64,000 nucleotides of DNA, from the NCBI GenBank assembly GCA_003330885.1, contig CP030277.1, positions 558,001-622,000 on the forward strand, given 5' to 3'. Each line of letters starts with the position of its first letter. Positions within the stretch are counted from its first letter, which is position 1. Source of the stretch: Rhodobiaceae bacterium. GTDB taxonomy: Bacteria > Pseudomonadota > Alphaproteobacteria > Parvibaculales > Parvibaculaceae. The position numbers and the translations under genes were made by a program. Below, piece after piece: positions 8,620 through 16,499 of this stretch. The notes beneath the pieces are model-generated. The model was not told the DNA's origin. It made no database searches and was given only the letters and a program-made list of their open reading frames with translations.

Positions 8620-9459
8620 ATGGAATTTATGGGGTTGGAGCTCGGCGAACTGCTCTTGTTTGCGGGCGCCTTGTTGGTCACCGGTGTCGTCGCAGGAATC
8701 TTGGCCGGGCTGCTTGGCGTCGGCGGCGGCATCGTGATTGTGCCTGTGCTCTTTCATATGTTTACCCTGATTGGCATCGACGAAAGCGTGCGCATGCATC
8801 TGGCTGTAGGCACCTCCCTTGGCACGATTATTCCGACATCCATCCGGTCGGTGCGTGCCCACCATAAAAAGGGCGCGGTTGATGTCGACCTGTTGAAGCG
8901 CTGGGCATTGCCCATGCTGATTGGTGTCGCAATTGGTACCGTCGTTGCTGCTTATGTGAACGGTGCAGCGCTGACCGCCATCTTTGCCACCGTCGCACTC
9001 CTGGTCGCCTTCAATATGGCCTTTGGCAAAGAAGAATGGCGTTTGGGCGACGAGCTGCCAGGATCTGCCGGGCAGGGGGCGATTGCCAGTTCCATCGGCG
9101 GCGTATCAGCCATGATGGGCATTGGCGGGGGAACCTTTGGCGTCACCATTATGACGCTCTTTGGCAAACCCATTCATCAGGCTGTGGCGACCTCTGCTGG
9201 CCTCGGCCTGCTGATCTCTGTACCGGGTGCGATTGGCTTCATGATATCCGGCATTGGTATTGAGGCACGCCCGCCTTTCAGTGTGGGTTATGTGAACCTG
9301 ATCGGTCTGGCCCTGATCGTGCCGGCAACGGTGCTCGCAGCTCCATGGGGTGCAAGGCTCGCGCATGCCATCAGCCGCAAGGCACTTGCGCGTGCCTTTG
9401 CGTTCTTCCTGCTGCTGACATCTCTTCGTATGTTCTATGGCCTTTTGAATGGGGGCTGA
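8620..9459 (+). CDS. TSUP family transporter (TauE/SafE type sulfite/sulfonate exporter family)
   Basis: I start at the ATG of MEFMGLELGELL, with TTGGAGA upstream; the frame opens earlier, at 8503, without support. The 279-aa protein has about eight membrane helices arranged as two related halves, each with a glycine-rich signature: GLLGVGGGIVIVPVLF near residue 30 and MMGIGGGTFGVTIM near residue 165. This is the pattern of TauE/SafE/YfcA proteins, which move sulfite, sulfoacetate or other small anions across the inner membrane. The substrate cannot be read from the sequence. The stop codon is shared with a hairpin that also spans the convergent phosphomannomutase stop. Confidence 0.9.
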   Translation: MEFMGLELGELLLFAGALLVTGVVAGILAGLLGVGGGIVIVPVLFHMFTLIGIDESVRMHLAVGTSLGTIIPTSIRSVRAHHKKGAVDVDLLKRWALPMLIGVAIGTVVAAYVNGAALTAIFATVALLVAFNMAFGKEEWRLGDELPGSAGQGAIASSIGGVSAMMGIGGGTFGVTIMTLFGKPIHQAVATSAGLGLLISVPGAIGFMISGIGIEARPPFSVGYVNLIGLALIVPATVLAAPWGARLAHAISRKALARAFAFFLLLTSLRMFYGLLNGG

Positions 9460-9475
9460 TCAGATTTTCTGATCA
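9457..9475. terminator. Perfect inverted repeat across two convergent stop codons
   Basis: TGATCAGA (9457-9464), a TTT loop and TCTGATCA (9468-9475) form a perfect 8-bp stem. The plus-strand stop TGA (9457-9459) and the minus-strand stop (complement of 9460-9462) both lie in its left arm. It may act as a shared, weak bidirectional terminator; no long T-run follows on either strand. Confidence 0.4.
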
Positions 9476-10959
9476 TACTCTCCAACGTCGGGCTCGTCGG
9501 CCAACATCGTGTCCAGTGCGTCAAACATGGCTTTCTTGTTCGCCTCTGACGCTGGGCTTTCAACCACCACAACAAGGCCAGGCTTGTTTGACGAAGCGCG
9601 GATAAGGCCCCAGGTGCCGTCTTCCACCGTCACGCGAACACCGTTGACGGTCACAACACTCCGAATGGACTGACCAATCAATTGATCGCCATTGTCCGCC
9701 ATGGCTTGAATGCGCGCGATGATCCGATCCACAACACCGTATTTTTTGTCGTCCGGACAGTGGGGCGACATGGTGGGCGACCCCCAGGTCTTTGGGAGCG
9801 CACGTTTAAGGTCGGCCATGCTTTGGTCCGGTGCCCGATCCAGCATATCGCAAATCGCAATGGCGGAAACGAGACCATCATCATAGCCGCGGCCAATTGG
9901 TGGATTGAAGAAATAGTGGCCACTCTTTTCAAAGCCGACCAGAGCGTCGAGTTCATGTGCACGGCGTTTAATGTAGGAATGACCCGTTTTCCAGTAGTCG
10001 GTCTTTGCGCCGTTTTCGATCAGGACCGGGTCGGTGAGGAAAAGGCCGGTTGATTTCACATCGACCACAAATTGTGCATCTGGCTGCGTGGCCGACAGAT
10101 CGCGGGCGAGCATCACGCCAACCTTGTCCGCGAAGATTTCTTCGCCCTCATTATCGACAACGCCGCAGCGGTCGCCATCACCGTCAAAAGCAAGGCCCAC
10201 ATCTGCACCGGTTTCGAGAACCTTGTCTCTCATGGCATGGAGCATTTCCATGTCTTCCGGGTTTGGATTGTAGCGGGGGAAAGTATGGTCCAGTTCACAA
10301 TCAAGCGGTATCACCTCAACGCCGATGCCTTCAAGAACCGCTGGGGCGAAGATGCCCGCGGTTCCATTGCCACAAGCAGCAACCACCTTCAGTTTGCGTT
10401 TGATCTTAGGACGGTCAGTGAGATCGGCGATATAGCGCTCCCGCATATCGGTCACATAGGTGTAGCTGCCGCCAGAGCGCGCCTGATAGGTGCCGTTCAG
10501 AACGATTTCGCGCAGCGCACTCATTTCGTCGGGTCCGAACGTGAGAGGACGCGCAGCCCCCATTTTAACGCCTGTCCAGCCGTTTTCGTTGTGGCTTGCT
10601 GTCACCATGGCAACAGCGGGCACGTCCAACGCGAACTGCGAGAAATAGGCAGTGGGGGAGAGGGCCAGACCGATATCGAACACTTCCGCACCAGCGGCCA
10701 TCAATCCATTCATCAGCGCCTGCTGGATTGAGCCGGAATAGGAACGGTAATCATGCCCAACAGAGATTCGGGGATCGACTTTCAGGTCGTGCAGCAAAGT
10801 CCCAAGGCCCATGCCCAGTGCCTGAATTCCGCGCAGATTGATCTCATCGGGAAAGAGCCAGCGGGCATCATATTCGCGAAACCCCTGTGGGGCGACGAGC
10901 GGAGCAGTTTCAAACTCTTCTGAATTTGGCGCGATAGAAGGGCTGGGCTTAGGCAACAT
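9460..10959 (-). CDS. manB: Phosphomannomutase/phosphoglucomutase
   Basis: A 499-aa alpha-D-phosphohexomutase that interconverts mannose-6-P and mannose-1-P (and often the glucose pair), feeding GDP-mannose and surface polysaccharide synthesis. All four signatures are visible: the phosphoserine loop TASHN with Ser122, the metal-binding loop DGDGDR (259-264), the sugar loop GFEKSGHYFF (about 342-351) and a C-terminal phosphate-binding region (RASSNKPGLVVV). Length is usual for the AlgC/ManB group. The gene is monocistronic, with a leader that carries two inverted repeats. The symbol is by homology; pgm activity is also possible. Confidence 0.92.
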   Translation of the reverse strand: MLPKPSPSIAPNSEEFETAPLVAPQGFREYDARWLFPDEINLRGIQALGMGLGTLLHDLKVDPRISVGHDYRSYSGSIQQALMNGLMAAGAEVFDIGLALSPTAYFSQFALDVPAVAMVTASHNENGWTGVKMGAARPLTFGPDEMSALREIVLNGTYQARSGGSYTYVTDMRERYIADLTDRPKIKRKLKVVAACGNGTAGIFAPAVLEGIGVEVIPLDCELDHTFPRYNPNPEDMEMLHAMRDKVLETGADVGLAFDGDGDRCGVVDNEGEEIFADKVGVMLARDLSATQPDAQFVVDVKSTGLFLTDPVLIENGAKTDYWKTGHSYIKRRAHELDALVGFEKSGHYFFNPPIGRGYDDGLVSAIAICDMLDRAPDQSMADLKRALPKTWGSPTMSPHCPDDKKYGVVDRIIARIQAMADNGDQLIGQSIRSVVTVNGVRVTVEDGTWGLIRASSNKPGLVVVVESPASEANKKAMFDALDTMLADEPDVGEYDQKI

Positions 10960-10972
10960 GCGAACTTGTCCT

Positions 10973-11007
10973 TTGCAGTCTGCAATTCCCGCTCAAAACG
11001 TGAGCGG
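10973..11007 (-). promoter_or_regulatory. Two inverted repeats in the leader of the phosphomannomutase gene
   Basis: TTGCAG-T-CTGCAA (10973-10985) and CCGCTCA-AAACG-TGAGCGG (10989-11007) are perfect inverted repeats 13 to 47 bp upstream of the minus-strand start at 10959. They could be regulator sites or a 5' UTR hairpin. The function is not known. Confidence 0.35.
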
Positions 11008-11093
11008 CGCTGGTCTTATACAAGTATTTAAGTAAAGGGTCTGCGAAATTGGTGCCAGCAGGACAGTAGGGTGCTCGCCGCCTGAGCCCATAC

Positions 11094-11789
11094 CTATTCT
11101 CGCAGGATCAGCCTGTCACCCGACAGCTCGACAGCATTCAGCTTGCCGAGAAAGCTCATCCCCAGGAGGGATTGGGAAAGCCCGGATTGAGAAACAGAGG
11201 CCCGAACACGGCGAACCGTAATTGAGCCGACGGAGATTTCGTCGATAGTGATCGGGGCAGCATAGGCCACACCGTTCGCTGTTTGGTATTGAAGGCGGTA
11301 GTCGAGCTCATCCAAATCAAAGCCGAGACGCTGGGCATCAAACGGGGTGAGCGCAACATGGCTGGCACCCGTATCAACCAGGAAGCGGACATGGGTGCCG
11401 TCAACTTTGGCATCAGCATAAAAATGCCCGTTGCCAGATCCCCCAAGGCTCACAACCCCATGCTGGGCCTGAACCGCTGGTGATGCCAACTGCTGCATGT
11501 CCGGAAGCGGGAGGGCACCGGTCAGGTCCTCGCGGTAGGCATAACCAATGACGAGGGTAAGCGCGATGGCGACCCAGCTCATTGCCTGCCGAAGCGCGAG
11601 TCCCGCATTCGCCCGCCAGCCTAAAAGGACACTGAGCGCGACACAGCCAAACAGACCAGCTGCAGCAAAGAGACCTGATGGGCCGACCAGCGGCGCAAAG
11701 AGCTGAGGCTGCGCTTGCATCAAAGCAAAGAGGGCAGCGGTCATCGCAAGCCCAGCCAACCCAACCCATGTCCAAGTATTCTTTCTCAT
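11094..11789 (-). CDS. Membrane-anchored retropepsin-like aspartic protease (TIGR02281-type)
   Basis: The likely product, MRKNTWTWVGLAG onward (231 aa), has three hydrophobic segments in its first 90 residues. They are followed by a C-terminal retropepsin fold whose catalytic motif FLVDTGASHVAL contains Asp139. A second strand (ITIDEISVGSITVRRV) and the LLGMSFLGKL flap-like motif match the clan AA aspartic proteases common in alphaproteobacteria; these single-domain enzymes act as homodimers. A longer start at 11837 adds 16 residues but overlaps the divergent regulatory region. The substrate is unknown. It diverges from a MarR gene. Confidence 0.85.
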   Translation of the reverse strand: MRKNTWTWVGLAGLAMTAALFALMQAQPQLFAPLVGPSGLFAAAGLFGCVALSVLLGWRANAGLALRQAMSWVAIALTLVIGYAYREDLTGALPLPDMQQLASPAVQAQHGVVSLGGSGNGHFYADAKVDGTHVRFLVDTGASHVALTPFDAQRLGFDLDELDYRLQYQTANGVAYAAPITIDEISVGSITVRRVRASVSQSGLSQSLLGMSFLGKLNAVELSGDRLILRE

Positions 11790-11875
11790 GAAGGAATTAT
11801 GGGCTCCGGTCTTTGCTGGAGAGTGAACATTTTTCATCAGTTTTGAGGCAGGTATCTGAAATTAGTTTTAAAAAG

Positions 11876-11902
11876 CTTGCAAGTGAAAGTATATTGCAAT
11901 AT
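11876..11902. promoter_or_regulatory. Candidate MarR operator with paired TTGCAA palindromes
   Basis: The 122-bp divergent region between the protease gene and the MarR gene holds CTTGCAAG (11876-11883) and the perfect 12-bp palindrome ATATTGCAATAT (11891-11902). Their TTGCAA cores start 17 bp apart, just upstream of the MarR start at 11912. MarR dimers bind such palindromes and usually autoregulate. The assignment is inference. Confidence 0.45.
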
Positions 11903-11911
11903 GTAGGAAAC

Positions 11912-12358
11912 ATGACAGATCAATCCTTCCCAGCTATCGCCCATCTGTTAAGGGCGCATACAATCGTTGAAGAGCGCCTGTCCGGCGAGCTGTCTGCTGT
12001 TCACGGCCTATCGCTCAATGAACTGCTATTGCTCATGTTTCTGGATGGGGCGACAGCTGGGCGGCTGAGCCGTGTGGAACTCGCCCGCTGCATGCACACA
12101 AGTGCATCAACCATCACGCGACAGGCTGCACCTTTGGAGAAACGAGGCCTGGTTGGGCGCGATGTAGATGCGCGCGACGCACGTCTCTCTTATGTGGTCT
12201 TGACGCCAACGGGACAGCAACTTGTCGAGGATGCCCGCGCAACATTCGAACGCTCGTCCAATGCCTTTTTCCGCGACCGCTGGACAGAAGATGAGATTGC
12301 CAGTCTCTCAGAGCTATTGGGCCGGCTAACGGTGAGCCTTCCAGGCTCGTTGATCTGA
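11912..12358 (+). CDS. MarR family transcriptional regulator
   Basis: I start at the ATG of MTDQSFPAIAHLLR because AGGAAAC lies directly upstream; the frame opens at 11813. The 148-aa protein has the MarR winged helix: ELARCMHTSASTITRQAAPLEKRGLVGR (about residues 55-82) is the recognition helix and DARDARLSYVVLTPTGQQL (about 85-103) is the wing. The flanking helices form the dimer interface. MarR proteins respond to small aromatic or oxidant ligands. The neighbours are a divergent protease and a downstream ABA4-like membrane protein, which begins 67 bp later and may be cotranscribed. Confidence 0.9.
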   Translation: MTDQSFPAIAHLLRAHTIVEERLSGELSAVHGLSLNELLLLMFLDGATAGRLSRVELARCMHTSASTITRQAAPLEKRGLVGRDVDARDARLSYVVLTPTGQQLVEDARATFERSSNAFFRDRWTEDEIASLSELLGRLTVSLPGSLI

Positions 12359-12425
12359 ACTCAAAGACCCATCATCACCCAAGCGGCGTTAGAAAGCTGC
12401 TTTATTCGCGAAGGCTCGTTCTGCC

Positions 12426-12857
12426 ATGGATTATGAAACCATCTTCTCTTCTGTCGGCATCCTCTCATTTGTTGGTTGGGGTGCGCTCATAGCGTCTCCG
12501 CTTAAGCCGCGGATCATGATACGTGTCGCACAGGCTGTGGGCATCTTGCTGGCCATTGCCTATGTGCTCCTTTTGGGAGCAGGCTGGGGTGTTGAGCCCG
12601 AGGTCGGTTATGGCTCCCTTGCTGGTGTCATGAAGGGCATGGCCGCTCCAAGCCATATGATGACAGGCTGGACACATTTCCTGGCGTTTGACTTGCTGAT
12701 CGGCTCTTGGATGGTCGGGAGGGCGCAGGCGTCAGAGATCAACCATTTGCTTATGGTCCCGTGTCTTGCCGTGACCTTTCTGTTCGGCCCTGCCGGGTTT
12801 CTGCTGTTTCTTGCCCTTGAAGCGGTCCATAAACGACGAACTGCCTCTACATCTTGA
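12426..12857 (+). CDS. ABA4-like (DUF4281) membrane protein
   Basis: A 143-aa protein with four membrane helices (about residues 5-25, 31-52, 83-100 and 112-132). It carries the family hallmarks GWTHFLAFDLLIGSWMVGR (about 80-98) and FLFGPAGFLLFLAL (about 118-131). Plant ABA4 is needed for neoxanthin formation; bacterial members are uncharacterised. Length fits the family. It lies 67 bp behind a MarR regulator on the same strand and 72 bp ahead of cobA. No carotenoid gene is seen in the window, so a pigment role is not supported by context. Confidence 0.75.
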   Translation: MDYETIFSSVGILSFVGWGALIASPLKPRIMIRVAQAVGILLAIAYVLLLGAGWGVEPEVGYGSLAGVMKGMAAPSHMMTGWTHFLAFDLLIGSWMVGRAQASEINHLLMVPCLAVTFLFGPAGFLLFLALEAVHKRRTASTS

Positions 12858-12929
12858 AAAAGAGGGGCATTTCGCTTATCTACAAGCCGCAAATGGACTT
12901 TCAAGTTTTCTACGAAGAAAATTGGTTAA

Positions 12930-13826
12930 ATGGCAGGATCAGACAAAATAGTGCCCCTCAAGGGGACCCGAGAAAAAGCGACCTCGCAAAAGGTCGCCGG
13001 TCTTGATTTGCCAACTTTCGAAGCAGGCTGGGTCTGGCTCGCAGGTGCCGGTCCAGGTGACCCTGGACTGCTGACGCTTCACACGGTCAACGCTCTGCAA
13101 CAGGCAGACGTGATCGTGCATGACGCGCTGGTCAGCGACGAGATTCTGGCGCTGGCATCGCCCGGTACTGAGAAATTCTATGCTGGTAAGCGCGGTGGGA
13201 AGCCGAGCGCCAAGCAGCGCGATATTTCAGCCAAACTCATTGAGCTCGCCCGACAAGGCAAACGCGTGCTGCGCCTCAAGGGCGGTGACCCATTCGTCTT
13301 TGGACGTGGCGGTGAAGAAGCCCTGAGCCTCGTTGAAGCGGGCATTCCGTTCCGGGTGATCCCCGGTGTTACGGCTGGCATTGGCGGGCTCGCCTATGCC
13401 GGCATTCCGGCGACGCACCGCGACACAAATCACGCGGTGACCTTTGTGACAGGTCACATGGCTGGTGGCGATGTGCCTGAGAACCTGGACTGGGCGGCCA
13501 TCGCGAAGGGTTCACCCGCCATCGTGCTCTATATGGCGTTGTCTCATCTCGACGCGATCATCAGGTTGCTGTTGGAGAATGGTCGGCTTTCAAGCGAACC
13601 TATTGCGTTCGTGCGCAATGCAAGCCTGCCCGATCAGGAAGTGTTGGAGGCAACACTTGGAACGGCGGTTGCTGAAATCGAACGCACAGAGTTTAAGGGT
13701 CCTGCCATCATCGCGATTGGTGAGATTGTTCGCATGCGCCAGAGTCTTGATTGGCTTGGCGCGTTAGACGGAAAAGTGTTGAATACCGATCCGCTCGGTA
13801 CACGCGCGGTAGAAGATACGGCCTAA
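12930..13826 (+). CDS. cobA: Uroporphyrinogen-III C-methyltransferase
   Basis: A 298-aa SAM-dependent enzyme that methylates uroporphyrinogen III at C2 and C7 to give precorrin-2, the branch point to cobalamin and siroheme. The N-terminal tetrapyrrole methylase motif VWLAGAGPGDPGLLT (35-49) and the SAM/substrate loop RLKGGDPFVFGRGGEE (115-130) are present, with PGVTAGIGGLAYAGIPATHR further on. There is no CysG-type oxidase/chelatase domain, so it is a stand-alone SUMT. The first 30 residues are extra relative to the core family. A cobT homologue lies just downstream, suggesting a link to B12 synthesis, although the two are separated by a minus-strand gene. Confidence 0.94.
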   Translation: MAGSDKIVPLKGTREKATSQKVAGLDLPTFEAGWVWLAGAGPGDPGLLTLHTVNALQQADVIVHDALVSDEILALASPGTEKFYAGKRGGKPSAKQRDISAKLIELARQGKRVLRLKGGDPFVFGRGGEEALSLVEAGIPFRVIPGVTAGIGGLAYAGIPATHRDTNHAVTFVTGHMAGGDVPENLDWAAIAKGSPAIVLYMALSHLDAIIRLLLENGRLSSEPIAFVRNASLPDQEVLEATLGTAVAEIERTEFKGPAIIAIGEIVRMRQSLDWLGALDGKVLNTDPLGTRAVEDTA

Positions 13827-13828
13827 AC

Positions 13829-14023
13829 CTATTCCGGTGCTACCAGGCCGACGTCGGCAAAGCGACCGTCCAGCTCACCCATAATCACATCACGCTCTTC
13901 GTGGCTATATTGGCTCCAGCCGCCAATTTCTTTCAGCGTACGTCCGCATCCACGGCAAAAGCCCAGCCGACCGTCGACAGCGCAGAGACGTTTGCAGGGG
14001 CTTTTAATGGGATCGGTCGACAT
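13829..14023 (-). CDS. DUF1289 small cysteine-rich protein
   Basis: A 64-aa protein starting MSTDPIKSPCKRLC (ATG is the complement of 14021-14023). It carries the DUF1289 cysteine pattern C-x3-C ... GFCRGCGRTLKEI, followed by W and a conserved acidic tail. The four cysteines probably bind an Fe-S cluster or zinc. The longer frame to 14350 overlaps cobT and is not supported. It is convergent with cobA (2 bp between stops) and divergent from cobT. The family function is unknown. Confidence 0.8.
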   Translation of the reverse strand: MSTDPIKSPCKRLCAVDGRLGFCRGCGRTLKEIGGWSQYSHEERDVIMGELDGRFADVGLVAPE

Positions 14024-14134
14024 TGGGTTCACTCTCTTCTCTGAGGGCGTGACCATACAAGGCAGTTCTTGATTTGGCCATTGGGCGCTGAACGCTCTAT
14101 ATAGCCCCACAAAAGTAAAAGTCAGGAGCCCCCG

Positions 14135-15106
14135 ATGGACCGTGCCGCAACCGGCCTGCCGTTTGATGATATTCGCCGATTGATTGAGGGGCCGCCGCTT
14201 CCCGACAATGAGGCCGCTGACAGCGTGCGGTCTCAGAGCGAAGCTGGCCTTGGTAAGCTTCAAGGTGTGGGGGAATGGCTGGCCGCCTGGCAGGGCCGCC
14301 AAAATCCCGCGATCACGCAGCCACTGGTCGCCGTTTTCGCGGCAAACCACAATATTCTCGACCAGGGTGTTGCGGATGAACCCATGTCGGCCACGCAGGA
14401 GCAGGTTGAGCTGATCGCTGCAGGTGGCGCTGCGGTCTCCCGTGCCGCCCTGCAGAGCAATGTAGGCCTCAAGGTCTTTGATTTAGCGCTCGATCTCCCA
14501 ACACCCGACATCACTCAGGAAGATGCACTGGACGAAGCAGCCTGTGCCGCCACCATGGCCTTTGGCATGGAAACCATCGCCGGTGGGGCAGATTTGCTGT
14601 GCGTGACCGACATAGGGGCAGGGAATCGCACGGTCGCTGCTGCTGTTGCTCTCGCTCTATTTGGCGGGACCGCTGAAGATTGGCTCGCCGGGGAACCAAC
14701 CGACACAAAGGGGCAGAACCAAAAACAGGCGGTGGAAAGCGCTGTCGCACGTCTTGAGGGCAATGTAAGAGACCCATTGGAAGTGCTCCGCCGTGTCGGC
14801 GGAAGGGAATTTGCAGCCATTGCTGGCGCCATTCTGGCCGCTCGGTATCAGAAGATCCCCGTCCTCCTTGATGGACCAGTTTCCGTCGCGGCAGCTGCAG
14901 TTCTAAGGGCATTGAACCCGGCAACAATCGCCCATTGTCGCGCGACCCATGCAGACGCCGACAGCGGTCATCAGCGCCTCTTGACGGAACTGGGGTTAGA
15001 ACCACTTCTTGATATCGGCCTGCAGGGCAGCAGTGGGTTGGGGTCAGTCTTGGCCATTGATCTGTGCAGATCTGCAGCCGTTGCTGTTCAGAAACCGGGC
15101 GCTTAG
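14135..15106 (+). CDS. cobT: Divergent nicotinate-nucleotide-dimethylbenzimidazole phosphoribosyltransferase
   Basis: A 323-aa CobT family protein. The known enzyme makes alpha-ribazole-5'-P from nicotinate mononucleotide and a lower-ligand base for cobalamin. Conserved segments are AVFAANHN (66-73), VGGREFAAIAGAILAARY (221-238), VLLDGPVSVAAAAVL (243-257) and LLTELGLEPLLDIGL (282-296). Two signatures are altered. The usual GEMGIGNTT reads TDIGAGNRT (158-166), and the C-terminal RLGEGSGAA-like motif holding the catalytic Glu reads QGSSGLGSV (297-305), with no Glu. It may be an active variant with other chemistry, or a non-catalytic relative. It is divergent from the DUF1289 gene and upstream of the acyl-CoA dehydrogenase pair. 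Confidence 0.8.
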   Translation: MDRAATGLPFDDIRRLIEGPPLPDNEAADSVRSQSEAGLGKLQGVGEWLAAWQGRQNPAITQPLVAVFAANHNILDQGVADEPMSATQEQVELIAAGGAAVSRAALQSNVGLKVFDLALDLPTPDITQEDALDEAACAATMAFGMETIAGGADLLCVTDIGAGNRTVAAAVALALFGGTAEDWLAGEPTDTKGQNQKQAVESAVARLEGNVRDPLEVLRRVGGREFAAIAGAILAARYQKIPVLLDGPVSVAAAAVLRALNPATIAHCRATHADADSGHQRLLTELGLEPLLDIGLQGSSGLGSVLAIDLCRSAAVAVQKPGA

Positions 15107-15206
15107 TTTCCTTGCAGATTGACAGTTTGTCAGTAAAATCCCGCCAAATCTAATCGCCGGAGACCCCCCTTCGGCATTTGGCAAGAATACCCAGGAGGTA
15201 CTTCCA

Positions 15207-16397
15207 ATGGACATGAGTTTCTCGTCAGCAGACCTGGCGTTTCGCGAAGAAGTTCGAAGCTTCATCGATGAAAACTATCCACGCATAACCAATACGCGGT
15301 CTCGTGGTGATATGAGCCGCGACGACATGCTTGCCTGGCACAAAATTCTCGCCAAAAAAGGCTGGGTCGCGCCGCATTGGCCTGCTGAACACGGCGGCTC
15401 CGGCTGGACGATCACGCAGCGCTACATCTGGAACGAAGAATGCGCACGCGCGGAAACGACGCCGCTGCTGCCTTTCGGGCTCTCCATGGTTGGCCCTGTG
15501 ATCTACACCTATGGCAATGAAGAACAGAAAAAGCGTTTCCTGCCAGGCATCTATAATGGTGAGGACTGGTGGTGCCAGGGCTACTCAGAACCTGGTGCGG
15601 GGTCTGACCTTGCGTCGCTCAAGACGAAAGCTGTTCGCGACGGCGATCATTACATCATCAATGGTCAGAAAACCTGGACAACCCTGGCGCAGTTCGCCGA
15701 CTGGATGTTCTGCCTGGCACGCACCGATCCCGATGCGAAGATGCAGGAAAGCATCTCCTTCTTCCTGATCGACATGAAGACCCCAGGCATCGAAGTGCGC
15801 CCTATCATCACGATGGACGGCGCGCACGAAGTCAACGAAGTCTATCTCGACAATGTCAAAGTCCCTGCTGAGAACATGATCGGCGAGGAAAACAAAGGCT
15901 GGACCTATGCCAAGTTCCTGCTCGGCAACGAGCGTTCAGGGATTGCAGGTGTTGCCCGCTCCAAAAAGGCAATCGAGCGTCTGCGCAATATCGCAGCCAG
16001 CGAGCTGATGGACGGCGAGCCGCTGATCAAAGATGGCGAATTTGGTCGGAAGATCGCAGAAGTCGAGATCGACCTCTCAGCGCTGGAAGTAACCGAACTG
16101 CGAACGCTGGCGGCTGAAAGCAAGGGGCAGGGACCTGGGCCTGAGAGCTCTATCCTTAAGATCAAGGGGACGGAAATCCAGCAGCGGATCACAGAACTGG
16201 CTCTAGAGGCCGTCGGCAACTACGCCCACGTATATGCGCCGCATGGTAAGGGCGAGGGCGACAATGCCTTCACACCCGGACCGGAATACTCCATCGGGGT
16301 GGCTCAGAACTATCAGAATATGCGGAAAACCTCGATCTATGGCGGATCGAACGAAATTCAGCATAACATTATTGCCAAAATGGTGTTGGGCCTCTAA
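15207..16397 (+). CDS. Acyl-CoA dehydrogenase, PimC-like large subunit
   Basis: A 396-aa FAD enzyme with the full acyl-CoA dehydrogenase layout. FAFREEVRSF-type N-terminal helices are followed by the FAD/substrate signature WWCQGYSEPGAGSDLASL (about 111-128), the NGQKTWTTLA strand, KGWTYAKFLLGNER in the C-terminal helical domain and the end SNEIQHNIIAKMVLGL. It closely resembles the large subunit of pimeloyl-CoA dehydrogenase (PimC). The medium-chain catalytic Glu site (YEGT in homotetramers) reads YGGS here, so the base must come from elsewhere or from the partner. AGGAGG precedes the ATG. The PimD-like partner follows after 102 bp containing a strong hairpin. Confidence 0.9.
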   Translation: MDMSFSSADLAFREEVRSFIDENYPRITNTRSRGDMSRDDMLAWHKILAKKGWVAPHWPAEHGGSGWTITQRYIWNEECARAETTPLLPFGLSMVGPVIYTYGNEEQKKRFLPGIYNGEDWWCQGYSEPGAGSDLASLKTKAVRDGDHYIINGQKTWTTLAQFADWMFCLARTDPDAKMQESISFFLIDMKTPGIEVRPIITMDGAHEVNEVYLDNVKVPAENMIGEENKGWTYAKFLLGNERSGIAGVARSKKAIERLRNIAASELMDGEPLIKDGEFGRKIAEVEIDLSALEVTELRTLAAESKGQGPGPESSILKIKGTEIQQRITELALEAVGNYAHVYAPHGKGEGDNAFTPGPEYSIGVAQNYQNMRKTSIYGGSNEIQHNIIAKMVLGL

Positions 16398-16422
16398 CAC
16401 ATAGGCCAATAGCCAATTAAAG

Positions 16423-16456
16423 GGTGTCGCTCGTGGAACCATCTGCGAGCGACACC
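16423..16456 (+). promoter_or_regulatory. Strong 11-bp hairpin between paired acyl-CoA dehydrogenase genes
   Basis: GGTGTCGCTCG (16423-16433) and CGAGCGACACC (16446-16456) form a perfect 11-bp stem with a 12-nt loop in the gap between the large- and small-subunit genes. No T-run follows on the plus strand (it is followed by TCAAAAAAAC), so it is more likely an mRNA-stability or processing element than a terminator. Confidence 0.5.
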
Positions 16457-16499
16457 TCAAAAAAACACAGCAGAACGACGACCGCAGGGACGAACCATC

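Noticed and set aside
12858-14134. Cobalamin riboswitch near cobA and cobT
   Set aside because: No B12-box-like sequence is visible in the short gaps upstream of either gene.
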